A DNA stretch of 62,500 bases from Prorocentrum cordatum (taxonomy: Eukaryota; Sar; Dinophyceae; Prorocentrales; Prorocentraceae). The notes under the pieces are model-generated. The model saw only the letters and a program-made list of their open reading frames with translations, searched no databases and was not told the DNA's origin. How positions within the stretch are numbered: position 1 is the first letter of the stretch; every line of letters starts with the position of its first letter. The stretch covers positions 873,930 to 936,429 of the forward strand of contig CAUYUJ010015826.1 in the NCBI GenBank assembly GCA_963575745.1, read 5' to 3'. The position numbers were made by a program, and so were the translations under genes. Below are positions 1 through 9,689 of this stretch, piece after piece.

Positions 1-1445
1 AATGTGGTCGTCGAAGCAGTCGCTTGATCTTGAGGCTGAGGGGCTTATCGGAACATGGGCGAGTCCTCCCTCGTTTTTTTTTCCGCTCCTTCCTTTTTTT
101 GACGTTTGCCAGACATGAAGATTGCGGCTGTCGCGTTCTATGAGAGAGAATCAGCGCCGACTCAGGCGGAGTGAGCGAACAACTTGTGCCGCGGACGGGT
201 GCAGCAAAGGTCGGGCACGGAATAAAGCAAAGAATCGTAGCCCGACAGGGCGAGAGTAACCCAGCCCTCGGCAGTACCAAGAGGGGGGGACAATACCATA
301 TGGATACGAAATACCAAGAAGTGATAAGAAGGAGGATTGAAAAGGCTACGAAATGCACGTGCACGATGAGCGGTGTGAGGCAAACGTGAGGGCTGCGCGG
401 TGCTTTGCTCAGCGCTTGGGGAGCACACTCGTTGCTGGCGGCCTCATCCTGCCCCCTCCTTCCTCTGCTCCCCTTCCTCCCCCCCCCCCCCCCGGACAGG
501 AGCTCCCAGACTGCCACGGTGCACTGGCAGGCGACGGGCGTCGTGGAGAGCCACTACCGCCTCGGCAGGAGGCCCCGGGGCCCGGAGTCTGCGCCTGCCC
601 CGTGCTGTGCCCATCTCGATCTCGGTGCCGCCCGGAGGCGTGCACTGCTCCTCGGCGGGGGCCGTCGAGGAGCATCTCGACGCATCCGATGAAGCGTATA
701 CGCACGAAATCGAAAAAACACACCGGGAGTGGACGTCCGAGCGATGGCGAGCGATCACCTTGCCTCCATCCCACTTGCCATCCTCTTCTCAGGGAGTCGG
801 GGGGGGGTACAGGGTGGCTGGGAGGGCGAGGGACGGGGATGGGGAGGGAAGGGGGCCCCCCCCCTCTCTTTGACCTCTTCGTCTCCCCAGAGGAGGGGGG
901 GGGCAGGAGGCGTACGCGCGAAGCCTTGGCTCATGCGTCTCAGTCATATTCTGTTGATGCTGCTGCTCCCCCGTAATTTCCTCCTCGCTTCCGTGCCATC
1001 CTCCCACGTAGCCTATTCATCCTCTGCGCCCTCCTCCATGTTCACATCTTCAAGCTCCCTTCCGTCCTCCAATGCATTCGTCGTGCATTATCGTCCTCCA
1101 TCGTTATGTTGAGCATTGCAATTGCCAGTCGACCAAGTTTGTTGTTTGGGAAACGTTTCCCTGCTTCTCAATTATATTTCCCTTCCCAGGCTCGTGGATA
1201 GATCATGCTTCTATCCGATGTACAAGTTGAGATATTCTTTCAATCTTTTCTGTTCCATGAATCGTATGTTGCGCAAGCCCCCCGTGTATCTTTCACGCCA
1301 GATCGAGTTATTGTTCATACCAGCATGCGTATGGTATGGGCGCTTGCCATATTCAATCGTTGCAAATGGGCTGGGTACGTCGCCAACGCAATTTTCTCGG
1401 CAGCCGACCCATTCCCCTATCCCCATCCACACTCCCGCGTTGAAA
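1..1445. other. No convincing gene; homopolymer-rich flank
   Basis: I see no recognisable gene in this stretch as a whole. It has long C runs (about 480-495) and G runs (about 790, 855, 895), which keep many short frames open on both strands. The sub-interval 505-775 has coding-like third positions and is listed separately. Nothing resembling a promoter box could be fixed. Confidence 0.6.
505..775 (+). other. Coding-like fragment, unassigned
   Basis: Two adjacent plus-strand frames here have strongly C/G-biased third positions, as real dinoflagellate exons do. About 505-660 reads ..TATVHWQATGVVESHYRLG.., then about 600-775 reads ..AVPISISVPPGGVHCSSAG.. and ..DASDEAYTHEIEKTHREW... The frame changes between the two halves, so this is a decayed exon, two small exons, or chance in GC-rich DNA. 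I do not recognise the protein. The flanks are G and C runs, which could also hide an indel. Confidence 0.25.
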
Positions 1446-1473
1446 TTGTTGACACTTCGTGTACCACCACCAG
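1446..1473 (+). repeat. 28-bp direct repeat, left copy flanking the LHC retrocopy
   Basis: The copy starts TTGTTGACACTTCG and ends GTACCACCACCAG. It matches 2766-2793, just inside the 3' end of the LHC-like frame, and 56604-56631, at a SINE-like insertion. The consensus core is TTGACGCTTCGCGTA then TCCCCACCAG. The left and right copies bracket the LHC-like sequence almost exactly, as a diverged target-site duplication would. Confidence 0.6.
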
Positions 1474-1479
1474 CCCGCT

Positions 1480-1514
1480 CCGTACCCCTCTGGCTCAAGC
1501 CATCTCGGCTCGAG
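1480..1514 (+). other. Two tandem relict spliced leaders
   Basis: Positions 1480-1499 read CCGTACCCCTCTGGCTCAAG, aligning to the dinoflagellate SL (CCGTAGCC ATTTTGGCTCAAG) with one gap and about 17 of 21 matches. Directly abutting, 1500-1514 reads CCATCTCGGCTCGAG, 12 of 15 matches to CCATTTTGGCTCAAG. A full-length copy followed by a copy that begins at CCAT is the pattern produced when a trans-spliced mRNA is copied back into the genome and its old leader later receives a new one at the internal AG. It lies 40 bases upstream of the LHC-like ATG. Confidence 0.7.
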
Positions 1515-1553
1515 CCCGACCCTTCTCAGGTACGCGCCCGGGCCGTGGCCGAC

Positions 1554-2798
1554 ATGTCTGCCGCCTGCGCCGCCACCGGCGCTGCCCTGCGGCGGCGGCA
1601 GCGGGTGGCTGCTGCCGCCCGCGGGCCGCCGGGGCTGGCCGCCGCCGCCGCTGGCGGCGGTGGCCCGCCCGCCGATGCACTCGCCGCCGCTGCCGCCACC
1701 GCCGCCGCCGCGGCCGCTTCAGGCGTGCCACCGGCGGCGGCCGCCGCGGCTGGCGTCGCGGCTGCCGCGGCCTCCTTGCCCGGTGGCGGTGCCGCCCCTG
1801 CCGTCCTTGCCGCGGCTGCTGCCGCTGCCGCCGCTGCTGCCGCCGCCGGCTCGTCGCCGGCAGCGGCGGCGGCGGGCGGCACGGCGGCCGGCCTTGCGGT
1901 GCCCGGCAGCACTGACTCTGCTGGGGGCGGCTGGGCGCCGCCCACTGGATCCCCGCTGCGCGCCAGCAACGACGAGAGCGAGCCGGGCGTTCAGGCCCCC
2001 TCGGGCCTTTGGGACCCTGCCGGCTGCACGTCGTACCTCGGGGCCCTCAATGCCGAGGTGGAGGACGAGGATGACCTGAAGCACGCCCCCGTGAGCATGC
2101 TCACGACCCTGGCCGCGGGCGAGGAGGAGACGATGGAGGACGGGGGCGTGGACGAGGACGTGGAAGAGACGATGGAGGACGAGGGCGAGGGCAAGGTGGA
2201 GAGGGACGTCGACGTCGAGGACGAGGGGGAGGGCATCGAGGGCGAGGTGGAGGAGGCGTCCGAGAGCGAGCTTGGCGTGCATGATCCGTTCGGCTCTTGG
2301 GATCCCGCTGGGCTCACAGCGGATGGCAACATGGAGAACCTCGCCCGCCGACGCCGCACAGAGCTGAAGCACGGCCTCGTGAGCATGCTGGCGACTATGG
2401 GCTACATCACCCTGGGCCTCGCCTTCAAAGACCTCCTGCACGGCCTCAGCGCCAGCTCCAAAGGTCCCGCGGCGGGATGGGGGCTAACCGCGGCGTGCTC
2501 TGCGCTCTGCGAGCTGGTCCAGGACCAGTCCGCTGGCACCGATGCCACGGCGGGCGACCTCGGCGGGGAAGTGCCGACGTCCAGCGACGCCGCAGCGGAG
2601 CGGTCGAAGTTGGCGGCTGAAATCGCCACCTTTCGCCTGGCCAAGATGGCGGTCTTCGGCATGTTCTTCCACGGTGCACGGTACCTGGTCCAAGTCCGCA
2701 CCGGGGGTCGCCGGTTACTCTCTGATGGTTCAGACGCATTTGTTCACCAGCGACTATGGTACCAATTCTTGACGCTTTGCGTATCCCCACCAGAGTGA
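1554..2798 (+). CDS. Chlorophyll a/c light-harvesting protein-like retrocopy, probably decaying
   Basis: The frame has 414 codons. Residues 1-125 are Ala/Gly/Pro-rich and may stand for a plastid-targeting leader. Around residue 145 a truncated first LHC unit appears (GLWDPAGCTS, then DLKHAPVSML). It is followed by about 50 acidic residues, then a fuller second unit: GSWDPAGLTADG, ELKHGLVSMLATMGYI (helix B), a Trp-Gly helix C region and AAEIATFRLAKMAVFGMFF (helix A). This order is that of dinoflagellate acpPC-type antenna proteins, which bind chlorophyll a/c and carotenoid in the thylakoid and are often polyproteins. Key ligand positions are altered: ELKHGR is ELKHGL and EIANGR is EIATFR. The last codons come from the flanking 28-bp repeat. 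Relict SLs upstream and no intron point to a retrocopy. I chose the ATG at 1554 because upstream codons run through the SL relicts. The family is clear; function is doubtful. Confidence 0.75.
   Translation: MSAACAATGAALRRRQRVAAAARGPPGLAAAAAGGGGPPADALAAAAATAAAAAASGVPPAAAAAAGVAAAAASLPGGGAAPAVLAAAAAAAAAAAAAGSSPAAAAAGGTAAGLAVPGSTDSAGGGWAPPTGSPLRASNDESEPGVQAPSGLWDPAGCTSYLGALNAEVEDEDDLKHAPVSMLTTLAAGEEETMEDGGVDEDVEETMEDEGEGKVERDVDVEDEGEGIEGEVEEASESELGVHDPFGSWDPAGLTADGNMENLARRRRTELKHGLVSMLATMGYITLGLAFKDLLHGLSASSKGPAAGWGLTAACSALCELVQDQSAGTDATAGDLGGEVPTSSDAAAERSKLAAEIATFRLAKMAVFGMFFHGARYLVQVRTGGRRLLSDGSDAFVHQRLWYQFLTLCVSPPE
2766..2793 (+). repeat. 28-bp direct repeat, right copy flanking the LHC retrocopy
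   Basis: It starts TTCTTGACGCTTTGC and ends GTATCCCCACCAG. It is nearly identical to 56604-56631 and about 80 percent identical to 1446-1473. It supplies the final codons and lies just before the stop of the LHC-like frame, so the natural C-terminus has been replaced. Confidence 0.6.
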
Positions 2799-2888
2799 TC
2801 GAGAGCTCAGGGACTCGATGACAGTTCGGTTGTGGGTCCTGGGAGATACGACGGCGCGTGCTTCCCTGGAGTTTCTTCCACCGCCAGT

Positions 2889-2978
2889 GCAGCCGTTAGC
2901 TGCCAACCTGGAGTCACTTCAGACGACGGCACGTCCTTCCCTGTAGTTTCTTCCACTGCCGGTGCAGCCGTTAGCTGC
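2889..2978 (+). repeat. Pair of mini-hairpins, stem GCAGC/GCTGC
   Basis: GCAGC CGTTA GCTGC occurs at 2889-2903 and 2964-2978. The same stem with loop GGTTA or GGTCA recurs at 61243-61257, 61358-61372 and 61484-61498, about 58 kb away. Confidence 0.6.
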
Positions 2979-3420
2979 CACACACCTGGCAGGCTCAGGG
3001 GTCCTGGACGCGGCGATGAGGTCGAGAGCTCTGGGGTCCAGGGCGTTGGGATGGGGTCGAGAGCTCAGTGGTCCAGGGACGTTGCGGACGCGCATCCTGG
3101 AAGGGACGGTGTTTCGTGCACCAGAGACAGGCAGACAGGCGTTCCTACAGCCCCTCTTTCCTATCAGCGTCAAGCGGTTGGGGTTCAACCTGTGGCGGCA
3201 CGAGCTCAAGCTATCACTTTGCCAGTCGCCGGGGCCGTCAGCCACCACTTCATACCCCATTGCCCCCCCCCCATGGCAACAGCATTGTGGCGACAGGTGG
3301 GAGTGCTGCTGAGGGAGCGCCCGTGGTTGGAGACCCGTTTCCTCCCGGCAAGAGGTCCACGACGCCTCCCCGAGCGGATGGGGGAGTCTCGGTAGGCATA
3401 TCTCACAGCTTCAGAAAGGA

Positions 3421-6400
3421 CGAGCCTTCAGCTCGAGAACCAGAGACTGACACATCGAGCAACCACAGAGGTCAAGAGCCTTCAGCTCGAAAATCGGAGG
3501 CGGCACCAATGGTTGTCGGGGGCGCCACTGGGCACGTGGCCGCGAGCGGCGACGGGGGTCGCCGCGCGCCCACCGCCCTTCCTGGAGTTGACGGCATTGC
3601 GCACGTAGAGAATGGACCTTCAGCCCGAGGGCCCCCCAGCGAGACAGCAGCTCTGAGCGATCCTGCAGCTTGGGACGCCCCAAGCGGACTGTTCGGCGCC
3701 GACGGCGATGCAACGACCAGTCAACTCCCTGGACACTCCTGTAACCCCGAAGACTTTCGTCAGCCACCCGCCCCCCAGTTGGACAGTCGGGGTACAGCTC
3801 CTCATCCCTATCAGCGTGTGGCGCGAGCTCAAGCTATCACATTGCCAGTCGCTGGGGTGTCGGCCACCACCTCACATCCCATTGCTCCCTCCCTGACAAC
3901 AGTATCTCGAGGGCGCTATCTGTTGATGCTCAAGCGGTTGGGGCTCAACCTGTGGCGGCGCGAGCTCAAACTATCACGTTGCCAGTCGCCGGGGCCGTCG
4001 GCCACCACCTCATTCTCCATTGCTCCCCCCATGGCAACAGTATTGTGGCGACAGGTGGGAGTGCTGCTGAGGGGGCGCCCGTGGTTGGAGACCCGTTTCC
4101 TCCCGACAAGAGGTCCACGACGCCTCCCCGAGCGGATGGTGGAGTCTCCACAGGCATATCTCACAGCTCCAGAAAGGACGAGCCGGACCGAGCGCATTCC
4201 GCCCACGTCCCCGATTCACATCCCATTGGCTCACGCCCGCACTCCGCCGACCACCCTCCTTTGGACGCGTCCAGCGCCGCTGGGCATGTGGCCACGAGAG
4301 GCGACGGGGGTCGCCGCGCGCCCACCGCCCTTCCTGGAGTTGACAGCACTTCGCACGCAGAGAATGGGCCTTCAGCCCGAGGAGTTCCCAGCGAGACGGC
4401 AGCATCGAACGATCCTGTAGCTTGGGACGCCCAAAGCGGACTGTTCGGCGCCGACGGCGATGCAACGACCAGTCAACTCCCTGGACACTCCTGCAACCCC
4501 GAAGACTTTCGTCAGCCACCCGCCCCCCAGTCGGGCAGTCGCGGATGTGACGAGCCCTCAGCTCGAGATACTCACGCGGAACGAGCCTTCAGCTCGAGGG
4601 TCCAGGGCGCATCCGGTAATCACAGAAGCGACGAGCCTTCAGCTCGAGATCCAGGCCCTGACATCCCTGGAGAGACGATGACCGCGTCGCCAGTTGACGA
4701 CTTTGGGGCCAGCGGACTGGCTGATTCAAGGCATCCTCACCCTGGATCACAGGACACCATCCCGCCAGGGCAGCCGTCGCCCCTTGCCCCCTGGAACGGG
4801 AACGCTTCCGCCGACGCCACATGCACGCGAGAACCGTTGGTCTTCAGCCAAACGGGAGGAGGGGGTGATGCGTTCAACCCCGCGATGCACACTGATATTG
4901 CGACCTTCAGTCGCTTCCCTGGATTTGATAACGGCAGGCATGATGCCCTCCCGCCTAGCTTATCCCCCCCTCTCTCACCCCAACCCTTCCCATGCCCATT
5001 GCTGGGCGCCCAATCTCCTTCTCTCCAGGCGGCGCTGGGCAGAGCTGGATCGCCCCCGGCGATGCCAGGATTACGGGGGGCGAGGGCCCCACTCCTGAAC
5101 AAGCGAACCCCCCCGCGGATCCAGGTCCGCGTGGTCCGCATACTGGCGATTGCCAGAGGGGCGCCCTCGACGTTCGACCCAGGGGCCGTTGCGACGTGGA
5201 GGGGGGGGGGGGGGGCTAGCGGCTATGGATCTGGCCCCCCCGGGGGGTGTTCGCGAGGGCGTCGGGAGGGGAGACAGGCAGACGCCTGCCCTTGGTCCCG
5301 ACTCGCTTTGCAGAGGCTTGCGCCTTCATTCCGCCGAAGTTCCCCTCCTGGATCCTTCTGCGCTGAGTGGAACAGCCTTCAGCTGCGAATTGAACATAGA
5401 GGATGGGCCTTCAGCCCGTCGAGCGACTTTTGACACAGTTGAGCGAGCCTTCAGCTCCAGGCGCCAAGGTACATCCAGCAACCTCAGAGATGAAGAGCCT
5501 TCAGCTCGAGAACCCGAGACGGCACGAATGGTCTTCGGGAGCGCCGCTGGGCATGTGGCCGCAAGCGGCGACAGGAGTCGCCGCGCGCCCGCCTTCCCTG
5601 GAGTTGACAGCACTACTCGAACAGACAACGGGCCTTCAGCCCGAGGAGCTCCCAGCGAGACAGCAGCTTCGATCGACCCAGCAGCCTTGGACGCCCCAAG
5701 CGGACGCCTCAGCGCCATGGTCGATCCTGCGACCAGTCAACTCCCTGGACGCGCCCGTAATCCCGAAGACTTTCGTCAGCCGCCCGCCCCCCAGTCAGAC
5801 AGACGCGGACGTGACGAGCCTTCAGCTCGAGCTTCTCATACGGAGCGAGCCTTCAGCTCGAGGGTCCAAGACGCAGCGGGAGATAGCAGAATTGACGTAG
5901 AAGATGGGCCTTCAGCCCGTGGAGCGACCTGTGACACAGCAGAGCGGGCCTTCAGCTCGAGACTCCAAGGCGCATCCAGCCACCTCAGAGGTGACGAGCC
6001 TTCAGCTCGAGAGTCGGGGATGGCTTCAAGGGCTGCCGAGAGTGCCGACGGGCATGTGGCCACGAGCGGCGACGGGAGGTGCTCCTCGCCCGCCGCCTCT
6101 CGTGGATTTGACAGGGCCGAACACGCAGAAAGCGGGCCTTCAGCCCGAGGAGCTTCCAGCGAGGTCGTAGTCCATTGCTCCCCCCCTGGCAACAGTATTT
6201 TGGCGACAGGTGGGATTGCTGCTGAGGGGGCGCCCGCAGTCGATGACCAGCCTCCTCCCGAGAAGAGTTCCACGACGCCTCCCCGAGCGGATGGTGGAGG
6301 TTATCCCGAGCCTCCTCGCAGCATCGAGGGTCAGGAGTTCACACCGGAGCGTGTGTGCGTGCGGGTCACAGACGGGCACGTGTTTGCGATCGGCGCCGGC

Positions 6401-9400
6401 CCTCCAGCCAGCGCCTCCGAGGCCATCCCCGTGGCCGACGGTCGACACGGAGCCCGCCACTTGCAAAGCCTGGGGCTGTCGACACAGCTGGTTGGCGGCG
6501 AAACCCAACAACGCCCCGCTGGGACTCCGCCCGCCGCCGCCCCTGGTACTCTCGAAGACCCCTTGCCGGGTAGCCACGAACACGCCTTGCAGAGGCAGGA
6601 CATCGAGGCCATCCGCCAGCTTGTCGAGAGAGGTCCCTTCGCGCCCATTCGCCCTCGTTCCCCTGTCAGCGAATCCGCCCGAACGGACAGCGAGCCGCAG
6701 CCACTCACGCCCGAAGGCCGGACCACGCTGAGGAAGGCGACCCCCGCCCTGGCGAAAGAAACGGTGTCTGGCAACGTGCCTGGGCCAGGTGCGACCCGCA
6801 ACACTCCCACACTTGACGAAAGTCACGCTGCGACAGACGGGGGCGCGTTTGTGGGCGAGGGCGGGCGCGGGTCTGATGGCGAGCGTCATCGGGAGGGGCC
6901 TGCCCTTGCTTACCACAGTGCAGCAGTCCTCTCAGCCCCAGCTGCTGGAGGCGACTCGGCCTTTGCTTGGCGGCCATCCGCGCGGCCCGCGCCAACCCGC
7001 AAGTCCCCGCCTGACTTCCGTGCACCAGTTGCCGCCGCGCCCCGCGAAGCCATAGACGATTCCGGCGGCGGGCCCAACCAGTCAGAAAAGTCGCAGAGCA
7101 GCGCGCGTGAGCAGCATGCGGAGCAGGAGCCGGAAGAGCCCGATGAGCAGGAGCTGCCGGCCGCCCACGGGGAGGGCGCGGAAGTAACGCCAGCGCAGAA
7201 GAGGGAACACGGGCAAGAACAGGAACAGACAACCACCCACCGCCTCACTCCCCTGGCTGACACCACCTGCCCTGGCCCCTCCCTCCCAAGCAAGGGCGCG
7301 AACTCGAGCGCCGAGGAGCGCCGGCAGTGCGGCCAGCACGTTCCCCCAGCGCGTCTTCGTGGCAGCGGGTGGACGCCCTGCCTGGCCTCTGTGACTGGCC
7401 ACCCTCCAGTCTCCCCGCTGCCCTTGGGCCGAAACCTGGCCAGCGACGCCGACCGCGCTGGCGGGTCGGGTGGGCGGCAGACGGCAGGCGGCGGACGCAG
7501 CAGCAGCAGTCGCAGAAGCAGCAGCAGGCGCGCCGAGGACCAGCCGCTGACCACCCCGCCCCTGGTTGGGGGTCCCGCCGCGCGTCGCTGTCCAGAACCT
7601 TTGGACCCAGACACGGGACAGCAGCTATATAAAACTAAGATCGGCGACTTCCAGAGGGACCTCCCCGGGGAGACACCTGGCGAGACGATAAAGCGGTTTC
7701 AGGCTTCCCTGGGGGCGAGGTTCACAGGCGCCTGGCACGCGTTCGCCCGGCAGCGCGCCTTGCCTAGCCGCAAGGGCGTGCTCGACCCGCGGCGGCACGA
7801 CCAGCAAACGTGCGTCAGCTTCCTGTTGTCCTTCCGCTGCCATAACTGTGACGTGCGGGCCATGGGCGACGCACTGGGCCTCGGCGTTGACTGGGCGCAG
7901 GTGCGGCTGCGGTACCTGGGTGAAAGTGGCGGCGCGGGCAGGGGGCCCCAGGCGGCGAAGGGCCACGCTGTTCGCCGCGCACCCATGCAGGACCTGAAAC
8001 AGCGGGAGGTCGTCACCTAAGCTGCGGGCGCGCCCGCCCTTGCTTCACCTCATTTCACTCTGGCCGCTCCTCCTTCCTTTCGGCGCGTGGCTTGGGCACA
8101 AGCTATCACTTTGCCAGTCGCCGGGGCTGTCGGCCACCACCTCTTTTCCCCGTGCTTCCCCCCCCTGGCTTCCGTTTCCTCCCCCATCTCTGCTTCAGAA
8201 AGGACGAACCGGGCCGAGCGCATTCCGCCCGCCCCGAGAGCTCCCAGCGAGACAACAGCTTTGATCGACCCAGCAGCCTGGGACGCCCCAAGCGGACGCC
8301 TCGGCGCCGTGGTCGACGAAGCGACCAGCCAACTCCCTGGACACTAGCGGGATGCAGCACATAGCGAGCCCTCCGCTCGAGACTCCAAGGCACATCCAGC
8401 AACTTCAGAGGCGACGAGCCTACAGCTCGAGATTCGGAGACGGCACCGGCGGTCCTCTGGAGTGCTGCCGGGCGGGCGGGCACGAGTGGCCTCGGGAATC
8501 GCCGCGCGCCTGCCGCCCCTCCTGGAGTTGACAGCGTCGCACACGCAGAGAATGGGCCTTCAGCCCGAGGAGCTCCCAGAGAGACAGCAGCCTTGACCGA
8601 CCCCGCCGCCTGGGATGCCCCAGGCGGGCCGCTCGGAGCCGAGGGCGATGCATCGAGCAGTCAACTCCCTGGACACTCCTGGAATCCCGAAGACTTTCGT
8701 CAGACACCCGCCCCCCAGTCGGACAGTCGCGGAAGTGACGAGCCTTCCGCTCGAGATACTCGCTCTGAACGAGCCTTCAGCTCGAGAGTCCAAGGCGCAT
8801 CGGGAGGCTGCAGAGCGGACATAGAAGACGAGCTTTCAGCCCTCGTAGCGACCTGTGACGCAGCAGAACGAGCCTTCAGCTCGAGGCTCCAAGGCACAGC
8901 CAGCAACCTTTGAGAAGAGGGCCTTCAGCTCGAGAGTCGGAGACAGCCCCATTGGTCGCCGAGATTGCCGCTGGGCAGGTGGCCACGAACGGCGACGGGA
9001 GGGGCCGCTCGTCTGCCGCCGTTTCCTGGAGTTGACGATGCTGAGCACGCTGAGAATGGGCCTTCAGCCCGAGGAGCTCCCAGCGAGACAGCAGCTTTGA
9101 TCGACCCAGCAGCCTGGGGCGCCCCAAGCGGACGCCTCGGCGCCGGGGTCGATGCAACGACCAGTCGACTCCCTGGACACGCCCGTAATCCCGAAGACTT
9201 TCGTCATCCACCCGCCCCCCAGTCGGACCGGCGCGGACGTGACGAGCCTTCCGCTCGAGACTCCCGCGTTGGACGTGCCTTCAGCTCGAGGGCCCAGGGC
9301 GTTCTGGGCAACCGCAGAAGTGACGAGCCTTCTGCTCAGGATCCAGGAACAGTTCCAATGGACTTAGAGAGAGGCGCCGAGGCCGTGGCCACGTGGGGAG

Positions 9401-9520
9401 GCGACCTCGACCTTCCTGGGACCCCTGACGCCCTTCTCCCTGGTGGCACGGGCGCCGACACCAGAGTCGCGTCCAGCCCCCGCGCAGCAAACCTCACAGA
9501 AGAGACTGGCCTTCAGCCAG
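3421..9520 (+). repeat. Array of about 33 CTTCA-loop mini-hairpins
   Basis: A 15-base unit, five-base arm, five-base loop, five-base arm, recurs every 30-200 bases. The loop is usually CTTCA (variants CTTCC, CTACA, CCTCC, CTTCT). Arms vary but stay paired: CGAGC/GCTCG (3421-3435 and many more), CGGGC/GCCCG (5629-5643), CAGC/GCTG (5373-5385), CTGGC/GCCAG (9506-9520) and TTGGT/GCCAA with one G-T pair (4837-4851). GGGC/GCTC copies (about 5946, 8919) keep a G-T pair. A few are broken (about 3617, 8830, 9267). Inside 5225-8020 the units are translated as EPSARE, GPSARG or AFSSR peptides. Confidence 0.8.
5225..8020 (+). CDS. Uncharacterised repeat-bearing protein with a C-terminal domain shared with 60.6 kb
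   Basis: The frame has 931 codons and no stop. The N-terminal 300 residues are translated mini-hairpin repeats (short EPSARE, GPSARG and AFSSR motifs). Residues about 360-760 are low-complexity and Pro/Ala/Glu-rich, with a strongly acidic EQEPEEPDEQE stretch near 640 and an Arg/Ser block (SSSRRSSSRR) near 765. Residues about 790-905 form a compact domain, from LDPDTGQQLYK through RFTGAWHAFARQ, DPRRHDQQTCVSFLLSFR and CDVRAMGDALGLGVDWAQVR. This aligns clearly to the frame at 60569-60950. I do not recognise the domain. GC-rich third positions and an intact frame through varied composition argue it was recently selected. The start is the first ATG; a trans-splice acceptor is not evident. Confidence 0.5.
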   Translation: MDLAPPGGVREGVGRGDRQTPALGPDSLCRGLRLHSAEVPLLDPSALSGTAFSCELNIEDGPSARRATFDTVERAFSSRRQGTSSNLRDEEPSAREPETARMVFGSAAGHVAASGDRSRRAPAFPGVDSTTRTDNGPSARGAPSETAASIDPAALDAPSGRLSAMVDPATSQLPGRARNPEDFRQPPAPQSDRRGRDEPSARASHTERAFSSRVQDAAGDSRIDVEDGPSARGATCDTAERAFSSRLQGASSHLRGDEPSARESGMASRAAESADGHVATSGDGRCSSPAASRGFDRAEHAESGPSARGASSEVVVHCSPPGNSILATGGIAAEGAPAVDDQPPPEKSSTTPPRADGGGYPEPPRSIEGQEFTPERVCVRVTDGHVFAIGAGPPASASEAIPVADGRHGARHLQSLGLSTQLVGGETQQRPAGTPPAAAPGTLEDPLPGSHEHALQRQDIEAIRQLVERGPFAPIRPRSPVSESARTDSEPQPLTPEGRTTLRKATPALAKETVSGNVPGPGATRNTPTLDESHAATDGGAFVGEGGRGSDGERHREGPALAYHSAAVLSAPAAGGDSAFAWRPSARPAPTRKSPPDFRAPVAAAPREAIDDSGGGPNQSEKSQSSAREQHAEQEPEEPDEQELPAAHGEGAEVTPAQKREHGQEQEQTTTHRLTPLADTTCPGPSLPSKGANSSAEERRQCGQHVPPARLRGSGWTPCLASVTGHPPVSPLPLGRNLASDADRAGGSGGRQTAGGGRSSSSRRSSSRRAEDQPLTTPPLVGGPAARRCPEPLDPDTGQQLYKTKIGDFQRDLPGETPGETIKRFQASLGARFTGAWHAFARQRALPSRKGVLDPRRHDQQTCVSFLLSFRCHNCDVRAMGDALGLGVDWAQVRLRYLGESGGAGRGPQAAKGHAVRRAPMQDLKQREVVT

Positions 9521-9689
9521 GGGTCCTCTCCCCTTACCTGCTTGCGGCTTTCTGCCGCCCCCCCCTGGCGCGCGCACTTCCTGCCTTTGGATACAAGGGG
9601 CGTGCCAGTAATATCGTCCACACGGCAATCTCGGTTGCGTGTGGACCCGGGGCCCCTGGCCTCACTGTAGTTGTTTTCGCCTGCTAGGC

